Source: Brucella pseudintermedia
GTDB lineage: Bacteria > Pseudomonadota > Alphaproteobacteria > Rhizobiales > Rhizobiaceae
Direction: 5' to 3' (one strand)
Assembly (NCBI RefSeq): GCF_042697365.1
Contig: NZ_CP137605.1
DNA length: 64,000 bases
Part shown: in pieces, positions 41,399-50,257 of the stretch
How positions within the stretch are numbered: position 1 is the first letter of the stretch
Layout of the letters: every line of letters begins with the position of its first letter
The notes under the pieces: model-generated
What the model was told of the DNA's origin: nothing
The model's input: only the letters and a program-made list of their open reading frames with translations
Database searches by the model: none
Translations under genes and position numbers: made by a program

Positions 41399-43424
41399 AC
41401 CCGCATTGTATGCGCGCATGGAAATGCGTGTCGCCCAGGCCGAAAAGCAGATGGCGAAGTTTGCCAAGCAGCTTGACGGCGAAATGGGGAACATGGAGCG
41501 CCGCACCAACAAGGCGGCGAAGAACATGGAAAGCTCGCTTAGTCGAGGATTTTCCAAGATGCAGGGATTGGTCGCTTCTTTCGGGAAGGGCTTGCTCGCG
41601 GGCGTTGCTGCCGGTGGTATCGCCGGTCTCGCGTCGAGCGTCATGGCCGTAACCAAGTCGTTTTCTGAATTGGGAAAGGAAGCTAAAACCGCCGGTCTCA
41701 ACGTAGAAGATTTTCAGCGCTGGCGATACGTTGCCGATCAGAACTTGATCTCGGTAGACGCTCTGACAGATGCGTTTAAGGAGTTATCCCTGAGGGCTGA
41801 CGAGTATGTGCAGACCGGCAAGGGATCAGCAGCAGAGAGCTTTCAGCGCCTTGGCATGTCGCCGCAGGAAGTGAAAGAACGGCTGAAAGACCCCTCAACG
41901 TTCATGCTCGAATTGATCGAGCGCACCCGACAATTGAAGGACACGGCGGCGGGTATTCGCCTATTTGACGAGTTACTTGGAGGACAAGGCGGCGAGGTCT
42001 TTGTGAGGCTTATTGAGCAGGGCCGCGCAGGGATTTCCGCGACCATAGCGGAAGCCGACAAGATGGGTATCATTTTTGATCAGGAGTGGATCGATAAGGC
42101 CGCAGAAATCGATAAGAAGTTCAATCAGATCAGCACAACCGTAGGAGCTACCCTGAAGGGGGCTATCGTTTCAGCTACCGAGAGCCTGATCGAATTCATT
42201 GATAAGTTTCGGGACCTGGAGCGGCAACAGCGGTCAACACTCCAGAACCGTCAAACGGCCATCATGGGCGAAAAGAACTCGCTGGTGGCTGAGATTAACG
42301 CGGCTAAGGCCGAACGTGATGCGCTCGCAAAATCAGGTGGTGGGTCTCCTGGCATTCTGTCCGGACAGATACAGGAGCTTGAACAGCGCTTCGACCAGTT
42401 AAACGCTGAAGAAGACAAGATCATTGCTATTCTAAGCCAGCGGACAGAAGCCGAGGCGCAGGCGAATAAGGCCCTGAAGCCGACCTTCCAGCCGTTTATC
42501 CCGCCCAAAGAACCGAACAAGGGCGGTTCAAAGAAAAGCGCTGATGACCGTGCACGTGACGCAGCAGCCAAGGCCGCAGAACGCGAACGCAAAGCGGTAC
42601 AGGATTTAATCGCTGACCTTCAGTTCGAAGCCTCTCTGGTCGGTAAATCGGCGCTGGAGAAGGAGAAGCTTACCGCCCTTCGCCATGCAGGCGCAGCAGC
42701 CACGGCAGCGGAGAAAGCTCAGATCGAGCAACTTGTAGAAGCAAACTACAAGGCGACCGAGGCTTTCGACAAGCAGCAGGCAGCTATTCAGGAAGTCAAC
42801 GATGCTGGCCGTGAGTTCGCCGGTACGCTGGTTTCTGGCCTTCTCAGTGGTGCAAAGGCTTCTGACGTTCTGTCCGATGCTCTGGGCCGACTGGCTGACC
42901 GTTTCCTGAATTCCGGGCTGGATGCACTATTCGGCGGCGGTGGCGGGATCGGCGGGATCTTCAGCAGCATATTCGGTGGCGGTAGTTCGGACCCATGGTC
43001 CGGTTTGCGGCTGGCAGGCGGCGGCCACGTGCGCGGATCAGGTGGCCCTCGCAGTGACAGTATCCCGGCGATGCTGTCCAATGGCGAGTATGTCATCAAT
43101 GCGGCGGCAACGAAGAAGTTCGGCCCACTTCTTGATGCAATCAATAGCGGGAAGGGTCTCGCTCTCGCAGGTGGCGGGGCCGTGGGGATGCCTGCAATCA
43201 AGACGATATCTGCGCCTCGCATTCCCGATCTTCGGAGTATGACGCATAGCAACACCAATGCGCCGACAATTGCGCCCGTCTGGAATATCGACGCTCGCGG
43301 TGCTGATGTGGCGGCTGTGGCGCGTCTAGAGCAGGTTGTTGCGCGACAACAGGCAGAGTTTGAGGGCCGTGTCGTTGCAACCATGCGCAAAGCCAAAAAA
43401 ACCCGGAACTGGAGGGGAAATTGA
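41388..43424 (+). CDS. Phage tail tape-measure protein
   Basis: A 678-residue, Ala- and Lys-rich protein: N-terminal helical region, hydrophobic GLLAGVAAGGIAGLASSVMAV (about 68-85), long coiled coil (about 260-420) and a glycine-rich part (about 515-560) with the tape-measure tail motif GGPRSDSIPAMLSNGEYVIN. At 678 residues it predicts a short siphophage tail of about 100 nm by the usual 1.5 A per residue rule. Confidence 0.9.
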   Translation: MANEPALYARMEMRVAQAEKQMAKFAKQLDGEMGNMERRTNKAAKNMESSLSRGFSKMQGLVASFGKGLLAGVAAGGIAGLASSVMAVTKSFSELGKEAKTAGLNVEDFQRWRYVADQNLISVDALTDAFKELSLRADEYVQTGKGSAAESFQRLGMSPQEVKERLKDPSTFMLELIERTRQLKDTAAGIRLFDELLGGQGGEVFVRLIEQGRAGISATIAEADKMGIIFDQEWIDKAAEIDKKFNQISTTVGATLKGAIVSATESLIEFIDKFRDLERQQRSTLQNRQTAIMGEKNSLVAEINAAKAERDALAKSGGGSPGILSGQIQELEQRFDQLNAEEDKIIAILSQRTEAEAQANKALKPTFQPFIPPKEPNKGGSKKSADDRARDAAAKAAERERKAVQDLIADLQFEASLVGKSALEKEKLTALRHAGAAATAAEKAQIEQLVEANYKATEAFDKQQAAIQEVNDAGREFAGTLVSGLLSGAKASDVLSDALGRLADRFLNSGLDALFGGGGGIGGIFSSIFGGGSSDPWSGLRLAGGGHVRGSGGPRSDSIPAMLSNGEYVINAAATKKFGPLLDAINSGKGLALAGGGAVGMPAIKTISAPRIPDLRSMTHSNTNAPTIAPVWNIDARGADVAAVARLEQVVARQQAEFEGRVVATMRKAKKTRNWRGN

Positions 43425-43824
43425 CATCACCAACTTACGAGCTTCAGGGCGCTATCGTCCAACGGCTGAAGAACGATCCGGCCTTGTCCGCTATGATTGG
43501 TGGCCGGGTCTATGACACCGTGCCGGAAGGGGCCGAGTTTCCGTATGTCTCATTCGGCTCTTTCGACGAACTGAGCGATGATGCGGAGTGCATTACCGGT
43601 TTCGAGATACCATGCAGCTAGACGTATGGTCGCGAAAACCTGGCTTCCCGGAATGTCGTCAGGTTGGTGATCTGGTCAGACGGGCCGTTCTCGGTGCCGA
43701 GATTGAACTGCCAGACAATCGGCTGGTCTCGATTTCGCACCGGCAGACTATGACAACACGTGACCCCGACGGGCTGACCAGCCACGGCATCGTGAACTTT
43801 GTCGCGTTCGTGGAGCAGAAGTAA
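43421..43824 (+). pseudogene. DUF3168 tail completion protein, frameshifted
   Basis: Two frames together make a DUF3168 protein: the first (TTG 43421 to 43621) gives ELQGAIVQRLKNDPALSAMI through ECITGFEI; the second carries QLDVWSRKPGFPECRQVGDL through NFVAFVEQK to 43824. A one-base loss near 43610-43616 breaks the frame just before QLDVW. DUF3168 normally precedes the tail genes; here it follows the tape measure. TTG start overlaps the tape-measure stop, with GGAGGGG before it. Confidence 0.8.
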
Positions 43825-43874
43825 GATCAGGCGGGGAGGCTAATCCCCGCTTCATATTCACTTTGGAGACCAGT

Positions 43875-44117
43875 CTAACACGCTCCGCCTTCGTCATCCC
43901 AACGATCAACTGCTTTTGCCATTGTCCGATGCTTCTTGATGAACTGGTTCAATGCAATTCGAAGGCGATCTTCATCAAAGGTGCCCTCCTGAAAACGGCG
44001 CGTGAGATATCGCGCCGCACCGGTGCGCAAGTCTTGCGTGTCGCCGGGTTTGCGGGCATCCCGAAGAAGTCGGGAAATCATAGTAATGTTTCTGGAATTC
44101 AAGGCGATGGAAGACAT
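43875..44117 (-). CDS. Small helical protein, minus strand, unknown
   Basis: An 80-residue protein (LLRDARKPGDTQDLRTGAAR, then FQEGTFDEDRLRIALNQFI) preceded by an exact AAAGGAGG Shine-Dalgarno. It stands alone, opposite to the tail genes. Similar small proteins of unknown role occur in Rhizobiales genomes. Confidence 0.65.
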   Translation of the reverse strand: MSSIALNSRNITMISRLLRDARKPGDTQDLRTGAARYLTRRFQEGTFDEDRLRIALNQFIKKHRTMAKAVDRWDDEGGAC

Positions 44118-44776
44118 TATGTCCTCCTTTGTTGCGGGCCAGGCATTTTAAGCCCAAACGACAGCGCCCGTTTCAATTGCTGTCATGATAATCACCATGC
44201 GCCTTATGCTGGAGAAACGCAACTAAGGCCGCAATGTGTTGCCAGTATCCGGGTTCAAGCGGGGCGGCGGGGTATGTCGGCCCCATACCGCCTTTAGATG
44301 CAGACCCGCCCGACAGAACAGCGCATCCATCTGCAATTGAGAAAAAGGGGGGCGGGGCATTCTCGGAATAATCGGCATCCGATCCCAGACCCGCCCGACA
44401 AGACAGCAATCATAAAGCGTAAGAAAAACAAAAATTGTCGCGGTTTATGAAAGATCGTCTGGGCGTCGGGTACGCGGACACATGCCGGTCAGATTGGCAG
44501 ATGCGCCCCCCCCTTTTATTGAATTGCGGATACGTGTGTTGTCCTGGCGCACGGGTCTCAGACACCGCTCGGTGACAGTTTAGACCTACCCCCGCCGCCT
44601 ATTCCGTCAGGCAGCAGGCCAGCATCGCCGGATTGAAGCATAGACCGGATGGGCTTGTTGAGCTTCGACATGTGCAATCCACAACTGTTCAATAAATGCG
44701 ATCAATTATAGCGCATTGTTCACCAAATGTGATATATTCTGTACAGTCTCTAATCCAGCAAACAGGCCGCTTCACC
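44118..44776. other. Gene-free stretch with a 15-bp direct repeat
   Basis: No convincing gene in about 660 bases. CAGACCCGCCCGACA occurs at 44301-44315 and again at 44386-44400. This stretch separates the tail remnant from the right-end genes and may be a deletion junction. Confidence 0.45.
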
Positions 44777-45460
44777 ATGACGACAGCACATGAACTTTGC
44801 GCGGAATTTGATATCGAGATTATTCCAGGCACCAGCTACCCGCTACCGGGCCAGACACGCGCCGTTGCCACGATCAATCGACTGATCGAGAAGTATGGTG
44901 AAGGCCATGCCCGTATCGTCCTGTCCACCTTGGCAGAAGCAGCGGGAAAGCAGGGGCTGATCGACAAGTACAGCCTATGGGCCGTGAGTGATCTTGTCCG
45001 GGCCTGCTCTGACTGGATCGAGACCGATCTATCAAGCTGGTACGAGGCATGGGATCAGATCCCTATGGGCTTCGCAATGTGGGAATGTAACCAGCTATCG
45101 GGCATCGTTCTTCAGCGCGCCAGTCTTGCCGGTATGCTCTACCTGATGCTTTCCATGCACAAAAGCGCAAAGCGGGCCAACAAAGCGCCGAATTACAAGG
45201 CCCTTATGAAAGCCTACGACGAGGAGAAAGCCCTTCACCGGGCAACCTCGAAGGAAATAGAGGCTACTCATGAAAATGAAGGGCCTATGTTTCAGCCCTA
45301 TACGCGCCACACAGACGCGGAACTGATCGAGATAGGGCGATACCTCATCCAGAATAAGCAATCGCTGCCACACGGCGAATTTGGGCCATGGGTGCGTGAT
45401 AAAACCGGGCTGTCATACAAGACCGCGCTGAAAGCAATGAGGCTGGCGCAGGCGGCTTAG
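44777..45460 (+). CDS. DUF3102-like element protein
   Basis: A 227-residue protein. The C-terminal LIEIGRYLIQNKQSLPHGEF followed by WVRDKTGLSYKTALKAMRLA has the pattern of DUF3102-type phage proteins (a short HTH-like region), while the N-terminal part is helical and not recognised. The ATG at 44777 is preferred over an upstream frame without support. Convergent with the HIRAN gene, three bases apart. Confidence 0.6.
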   Translation: MTTAHELCAEFDIEIIPGTSYPLPGQTRAVATINRLIEKYGEGHARIVLSTLAEAAGKQGLIDKYSLWAVSDLVRACSDWIETDLSSWYEAWDQIPMGFAMWECNQLSGIVLQRASLAGMLYLMLSMHKSAKRANKAPNYKALMKAYDEEKALHRATSKEIEATHENEGPMFQPYTRHTDAELIEIGRYLIQNKQSLPHGEFGPWVRDKTGLSYKTALKAMRLAQAA

Positions 45461-45463
45461 TTG

Positions 45464-46189
45464 CTATTCCTTCGTCAGAATATGGATCTTGATGTCGAAG
45501 CCATTATCATCGTTATTGTGCATCGATGACAACAAGCCCAAAAGATTGTCCTCATCGTTATTCATGCCGATCTTGTAGGCCAGTTTTTTTGGCACGTAAC
45601 CGAGGTGGCGATTAACCGAACGGCCTGTTTCCGTCCAAGATCCATAAACCTTAATTGCGTATTCGTCGGCCTCATTCTCAGGCTCTCGAATAAGCTGAAT
45701 GCCAATATCGTCATAGTCATTATCAGATTGCTGCGATGCAAGAAGTGCGCGTCCAAACGCGACTACATTGTCACGCCTTAGACCTGTTCCCATCACCAGC
45801 ACGTCTGAAGCAACCAACTCACAGCCCATGCTCTCAACATAATTTGCAAGCTTGTCGTGCTTCCTTTCACGTGCATCAAGCGCCACGGCGTTATCTAGTT
45901 TGCCGTCCTTGCCTCGAATATGTTCTGCAACGGCTATAACCAGATCGGACCAGATGTCTTCAATCGTCTCAGCGGCTTCGACTAATGCATCATAGAGTTC
46001 ATCGTCCAGATCTGCCGCATCTAACTTCTCAACAAACTCGTCAAATTCATCGCTCCCCTTAACCACAAGCTTATAAAGCCTGTTGCCTTGGTCTTGGTTA
46101 AGGTTCGGGTGCTTGAGCGCCTTAACAGTTTGCTCGGCTATCCTCTTTGCAAAATCGCCTTTTTCTTTAAGTTTCCCCAGCCAGTCCAT
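45464..46189 (-). CDS. HIRAN-domain protein
   Basis: A 241-residue protein. The C-terminal 85 residues form a HIRAN domain (IGIQLIREPENEADEYAIKV, then HLGYVPKKLAYKI), a fold that binds DNA 3' ends in eukaryotic HLTF and occurs alone in bacteria and phages. The N-terminal part is acidic and helical (LDAADLDDELYDALVEAAET). ATG 46189 gives a natural N-terminus; a longer upstream frame runs into repeat DNA. A role in recognising replication or repair intermediates of the element is inference. Confidence 0.75.
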   Translation of the reverse strand: MDWLGKLKEKGDFAKRIAEQTVKALKHPNLNQDQGNRLYKLVVKGSDEFDEFVEKLDAADLDDELYDALVEAAETIEDIWSDLVIAVAEHIRGKDGKLDNAVALDARERKHDKLANYVESMGCELVASDVLVMGTGLRRDNVVAFGRALLASQQSDNDYDDIGIQLIREPENEADEYAIKVYGSWTETGRSVNRHLGYVPKKLAYKIGMNNDEDNLLGLLSSMHNNDDNGFDIKIHILTKE

Positions 46190-46263
46190 GCAGCTATTCC
46201 CCCTGTTTGCCGCAAGCTGGCAGAGGCGTGGCGGGCGGTCAAGGGTCTGTCCAAGTTTGGGCA

Positions 46264-46344
46264 TACCTAATGCGCCCAGATGTGAGCAGATCTGCGCGTA
46301 TCTAATCAGCCCAGATTTGGACGTATCTAATGCGCCCAGATTTA
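46264..46344. repeat. Three direct repeats (iteron- or operator-like)
   Basis: TAYCTAATSMGCCCAGATKT occurs three times, starting at 46264, 46299 and 46324, just upstream of the HIRAN gene. Copies agree at about 17 of 20 positions. They could be binding sites of an element regulator or replication iterons. Confidence 0.5.
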
Positions 46345-46638
46345 GATGCCGGATTTTCCGGCAACTATGGGAAAAGGTTATTCCAGGTTTTGTCGAAAGG
46401 TGCCTGTGAAATAAAGGCACCCGCCGTTGGCAGAATTATCATCAGACGAAATACGTCGCGACCCTGCCAGTTTGGGCGACCGTTTAGATGCCGAAATATC
46501 CGGCATTCAAATATGGTTCTGGCCCATATTATGGGAATTTCCCACTTCGCCCTCGGTAGACTGTTCATCCACCAACGGCGGTTGGACCCGTGCCTTCGCC
46601 AACTTGGCGAACGCAAACCCGACACCGTGTCGCTTTTC

Positions 46639-46661
46639 AAATCGCTCACCGTGAGCGATTT
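46639..46661. promoter_or_regulatory. 23-bp perfect palindrome near attR
   Basis: AAATCGCTCAC-C-GTGAGCGATTT has 11-bp perfect arms, a size and symmetry typical of a dimeric repressor operator. It sits 190 bp from the right attachment core in a gene-free stretch (46190-46849) that also holds hairpins TGCCGGA-TTT-TCCGGCA and a second related copy near 46490. Confidence 0.5.
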
Positions 46662-46849
46662 CAACCATTCGATTTGAGCGAAGGGTTCCACCGTGAACAG
46701 TGCGGGAACGAGTTGCTACCATTTTGCTACCCAACTCGGTAGCACGATCAAAAATAGCCTAGGACGATAAAGGATCGGTGGCATCAGGAAGCCCGACAAA
46801 CCGGGACATTTTGCGAATGAACAATACGTTTCCAGATGCCACCGCTAGA

Positions 46850-46864
46850 ATTTGAAGTCCGGAC
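46850..46864. repeat. attR core
   Basis: Right copy of the 15-bp crossover repeat. To its right lies the stranded host 5' half of tRNA-Sec and then selB; to its left the sequence no longer pairs as a tRNA. Confidence 0.9.
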
Positions 46865-46889
46865 GCCCCACCAGGAACGCGTCTCTTCC
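46850..46889 (-). pseudogene. Stranded 5' half of the original tRNA-Sec gene
   Basis: From 46889 downward the minus strand reads GGAAGAGA, a D-arm CGTTCC-TGGT-GGGGCG and the anticodon stem up to CTTCAAAT, then leaves the tRNA pattern. The acceptor half GGAAGAGA is perfectly complementary to TCTCTTCC at the 3' end of the tRNA at 30906, showing the two halves were once one gene. The first tRNA base directly follows the selB stop codon, so selC was originally the end of a selA-selB-selC operon. Confidence 0.92.
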
Positions 46890-48851
46890 TTATATCACTG
46901 CTTCAGCGGATGCAGTTTGAGCGAAATCGCCGAACAAGTCCAGCTTGCGGCGGTTAAGGCGGCGCATGTCTCCCCGCCTTATCGTGACGCTGTTGCGGTC
47001 AAAAAACTCCAATATCTGGATCGCCACCTTGCGTCCGCTATCGACCCGGTCGCGAAAGCGCGCCGCGATGAACCAGCCGCTGTCGAAGGCCGCATCCATA
47101 TCCGACAATATGCCGATCATTTCCGCAATCGTCGCCCGGAGGAAAAAATGGTCGTGCGCCACTTCATGCACCCGGCCCATGCGCCCGGCGAGCTTGAGCA
47201 GGCGGCGAATATCTTCCTCCCGCTCGTCGAGGAGGCCCGCAATATCGCGCACGCGCGGCGGACGGAAACGGGCGTCGCCGCCAAGCAGCGGCGCGATGCG
47301 CTGCCAGAGCGCCTCGTCGGCATCGCTCATCGTCACTTCATGATCGCGGAGGCGCAGCCACGCACCGTCCAGTCTCAAGAGGTCCGCCTCAACCAGCGCG
47401 GCAATGGCGGCGCGAAAGGCGGGCGCTGGCAGGCGCGGCTTCAACAACAGGCGCAACCGTTCGACACCCATGCCGATCAAGTCCGGATTTTCCGCATGAA
47501 AAGCTGCAAGGCGCGCCAGAATATCCGCACGCAGCGCATCCCACCGCTCCGGCAACAGCAGGAGCACGGAATTCGGCTGCGGTAGCATCACGGCATCGAG
47601 CGCTTGCGCCAGACCTTGCGGATCGTCGGCCAAGGCGCGGTCGCGCAGGAATGCCGCCGCGTCAAGATAATAAGGCTCGGCTGACAGCAATGCGCGTGCT
47701 GCTTCCACAGGGTCGTCAATGGAATATGCGTCGAGTTGGGCCATGCGCTCCGGGCTGCGGCGCTTGCGCTGCGGAGGGCGCAGATCGAGAAAACGACCAC
47801 CGCCGATAGTGCGCTGCGCGGAAACATCCCGGATGACGAAACGGTCTCCCGCCGCCGCCGCGATGGGACGATCCAGCACCAGTTGCACCCGGTCTTCCGC
47901 GCCGGGCCGCAGTTCCTCATCCCGCAGAAGCACGATGCGCGCCCCGACCTCTGCTGCGGCATGATGCAGGCGAATCGGAAACCACTGGCCGACCGGCTTT
48001 TTCTCGCATGGCAGGATTTGCAGCGATGCATCGATGCGGTCCGTGGGGCGGTGAAGGCCGGGTGACACCAGCATGTCGCCCCGATGCACGGCCTCTTTCG
48101 ATATGCCGTCACCCGCCAGATTGAGCGCGCAGCGATCACGCGCCTCAGCAATTTCGCTCGGCCTGTTTTGCGCATGGATGGTGCGCACGCGCGCTTCCCT
48201 GCCGGACGGGCTGATGAGAAGATGGTCGCCAATGGCGACCTTGCCGGAAAGCACCGTGCCGGTGACGACCGTGCCCGCGCCCTTCAGCTTAAAGGACCGA
48301 TCCACGGCAAGACGAAAACGCCCCGAGGCTCGGCGCCCGCCGAATGCCCGCGCTTCATTTTCCAGCAAGGTTCCAAGTTCACCGATCCCGACCCCGGAAA
48401 CGGTGGAGACCGCCAGGACAGGAATATCGGCCAGTTCCGTCAAAGCCAGTTCATTGCGGATGGCGATTTCGACCTCCGCGAGGCGTTCCGGCTCGGCAAG
48501 ATCGGATTTGGTGATGACGGCGACGCCGCGCCGGATGCCGAGCAGATTGACGATTGCCAGATGTTCCCGCGTTTGCGGCATGATCCCGTCATCGGCGGCG
48601 ACAACCAGCATGACGAAATCGATGCTCGCCGCCCCGGCAAGCATCGTATGCACGAATTTTTCATGCCCCGGCACGTCGACAAAGCCGAGTATATGCTTTT
48701 CATCGCCGGAGAGAGGCAGATAGGCAAAGCCGAGATCGATGGAAATTCCGCGTTCTTTTTCTTCTTTCAGTCGATCCGTATCGACCTTGGTCAGCGAGCG
48801 CACCAGCGCGGTCTTGCCGTGATCGATATGTCCCGCCGTTCCGACGATCAT
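46890..48851 (-). CDS. selB: Selenocysteine-specific elongation factor SelB
   Basis: A 653-residue EF-Tu-like GTPase that delivers Sec-tRNA to UGA codons with a SECIS hairpin. G1 is GTAGHIDHGKTALV, G2/G3 include ERGISIDLGFAY and DVPGHEKFV, and G4 is TKSD; domains 2-3 follow, and the C-terminal winged-helix repeats that bind SECIS start near residue 380. The ATG overlaps the selA stop. The TAA stop abuts the stranded tRNA-Sec half. Confidence 0.97.
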   Translation of the reverse strand: MIVGTAGHIDHGKTALVRSLTKVDTDRLKEEKERGISIDLGFAYLPLSGDEKHILGFVDVPGHEKFVHTMLAGAASIDFVMLVVAADDGIMPQTREHLAIVNLLGIRRGVAVITKSDLAEPERLAEVEIAIRNELALTELADIPVLAVSTVSGVGIGELGTLLENEARAFGGRRASGRFRLAVDRSFKLKGAGTVVTGTVLSGKVAIGDHLLISPSGREARVRTIHAQNRPSEIAEARDRCALNLAGDGISKEAVHRGDMLVSPGLHRPTDRIDASLQILPCEKKPVGQWFPIRLHHAAAEVGARIVLLRDEELRPGAEDRVQLVLDRPIAAAAGDRFVIRDVSAQRTIGGGRFLDLRPPQRKRRSPERMAQLDAYSIDDPVEAARALLSAEPYYLDAAAFLRDRALADDPQGLAQALDAVMLPQPNSVLLLLPERWDALRADILARLAAFHAENPDLIGMGVERLRLLLKPRLPAPAFRAAIAALVEADLLRLDGAWLRLRDHEVTMSDADEALWQRIAPLLGGDARFRPPRVRDIAGLLDEREEDIRRLLKLAGRMGRVHEVAHDHFFLRATIAEMIGILSDMDAAFDSGWFIAARFRDRVDSGRKVAIQILEFFDRNSVTIRRGDMRRLNRRKLDLFGDFAQTASAEAVI

Positions 48852-50251
48852 GAGCGGAGCGCCGCAAGAGACGACAGATCGTGCAGAAAGCTGTCTTCAT
48901 CCTCAAGGCAGCGCAGATCGAGCATGAAGGCACCCTTTTCGATCCGCCCGATGATGGGCAGAGGCAAAGCGCGCAATGAACTGGCAAGCGCTGTCAGCGC
49001 CGTGCCGCTGCCATCCTTCGGCACAATCGACAATCCAGCGCTTGGAACCGTTGAAAGCGGCAATGCGCCGGAGCCGATCTGGCTTGCGCAATCCGTCACT
49101 GCCACGATGAAGGCCGGGCCAAGCGCTCTTTCAAGCCCCGGCTTGAGCCGTGCCGCCTGCGCGGCGATTTCCGGCTGCGGGCGCGCCAGATAGCGAATGG
49201 TCGGCAGTTTTTCCGCCAGCCGTTCCGGGTTGCGATAAAGTTTCAGCGTCGCTTCGAGGGCTGCAAGCCTGATCTTGTCGACCCGCAAGGCGCGCTTCAT
49301 CGGGTTCTTGTTGATGCGCGCAATCAGGTCGCGCCGCCCGACGATGAACCCCACCTGCGGTCCGCCGAGAAGCTTGTCGCCGGAGAAGGTGACGATATCC
49401 GCGCCTTCGGCAACCGCTTCGCGCACCGTCGGCTCATGGGCGAGGCCGAAAGCGGTCAGATCGGCAAGCGTGCCTGAACCCAGATCATTGACCAGCGGCA
49501 CGCCCTTGCCCCGTGCGATTGCCGCCAGTTCCGGGGCCGTGACTTCCCGCGTGAAACCTTCGATGCGGTAATTGGAGGTGTGGACCTTGAGCACAAGGCC
49601 GGTATCCGGGTTGATTGCATTCTCGTAATCGCGCGGGTGGGTGCGGTTGGTAGTGCCGACTTCGACAAGCCGCGTCCCAGCGCGGGTCATGATGTCCGGC
49701 ATCCGGAACGCGCCGCCGATTTCGATCAGTTCGCCACGCGAAACGATGGCTTCCTTGCCCGTGGCAAGACTGTTCAGCACCAGAAGCACGGCGGCGGCAT
49801 TGTTGTTGACGACGGTTGCGTCTTCCGCGCCTGTCAGTTCGCAGACGAGTGCGCGCAGATGGTCGTCGCGCTCGCCACGCGATCCCGACGACAGATCAAA
49901 CTCAAGCGAAACCGCCTGTCGCATGGCTTGCGTGGCAGCCTCGATTGCGGCTTCGGCAAGGATAGCGCGACCCAGATTGGTGTGCAGGACCGTGCCGGTC
50001 AGGTTGAACAGCGGGCGCAGGCTCGACTGCACGGATGCTTCGAGCAGGTGAATAACCCGCTCCGCCAAAAGCATGTTGCTGGAAGGCGCGGCACCGGACT
50101 TCACCGCCTCACGCTCGTCATGCAAAACCTTGCGGACGGCCTCCGTCAGCGATGCGTGGCCGAAATTCTCCGAGGCCCCGGCAAGTTCGGGGAGGCGCAG
50201 GATGGCGTCCACAGACGGCAGATGGCGCAGTGAAGTCTTGATCTGGTCCAT
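48848..50251 (-). CDS. selA: L-seryl-tRNA(Sec) selenium transferase SelA
   Basis: A 467-residue PLP enzyme that converts Ser-tRNA(Sec) to Sec-tRNA(Sec) with selenophosphate. The PLP lysine is Lys293 in SGDKLLGG (Lys295 in E. coli). Forms an operon with selB (ATGA overlap) and follows fdhE by six bases, so the Sec machinery is transcribed with the formate dehydrogenase accessory gene. SelA recognises the D-arm of tRNA-Sec, the part that the integrated element has replaced. Confidence 0.97.
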   Translation of the reverse strand: MDQIKTSLRHLPSVDAILRLPELAGASENFGHASLTEAVRKVLHDEREAVKSGAAPSSNMLLAERVIHLLEASVQSSLRPLFNLTGTVLHTNLGRAILAEAAIEAATQAMRQAVSLEFDLSSGSRGERDDHLRALVCELTGAEDATVVNNNAAAVLLVLNSLATGKEAIVSRGELIEIGGAFRMPDIMTRAGTRLVEVGTTNRTHPRDYENAINPDTGLVLKVHTSNYRIEGFTREVTAPELAAIARGKGVPLVNDLGSGTLADLTAFGLAHEPTVREAVAEGADIVTFSGDKLLGGPQVGFIVGRRDLIARINKNPMKRALRVDKIRLAALEATLKLYRNPERLAEKLPTIRYLARPQPEIAAQAARLKPGLERALGPAFIVAVTDCASQIGSGALPLSTVPSAGLSIVPKDGSGTALTALASSLRALPLPIIGRIEKGAFMLDLRCLEDEDSFLHDLSSLAALRS

Positions 50252-50257
50252 GCCGCC

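Larger units (their letters stand above)
30962..46864. mobile_element. Integrated prophage-like element in selC (15.9 kb)
   Basis: Bounded by identical 15-bp repeats ATTTGAAGTCCGGAC (30962-30976 and 46850-46864) that correspond to the anticodon arm of tRNA-Sec. It contains integrase next to the left end, an excisionase-like gene, replication-type genes, an HNH nuclease and several siphophage tail genes. No terminase large subunit, portal, capsid, tail-tip or lysis gene is seen, and one tail gene is frameshifted. It is therefore a decayed prophage or a phage satellite. Confidence 0.88.

Noticed and set aside
46365..46691. Minus-strand frame of 108 codons near attR
   Set aside because: Its sequence is built of palindromes and repeats and resembles no protein; treated as part of the control region.
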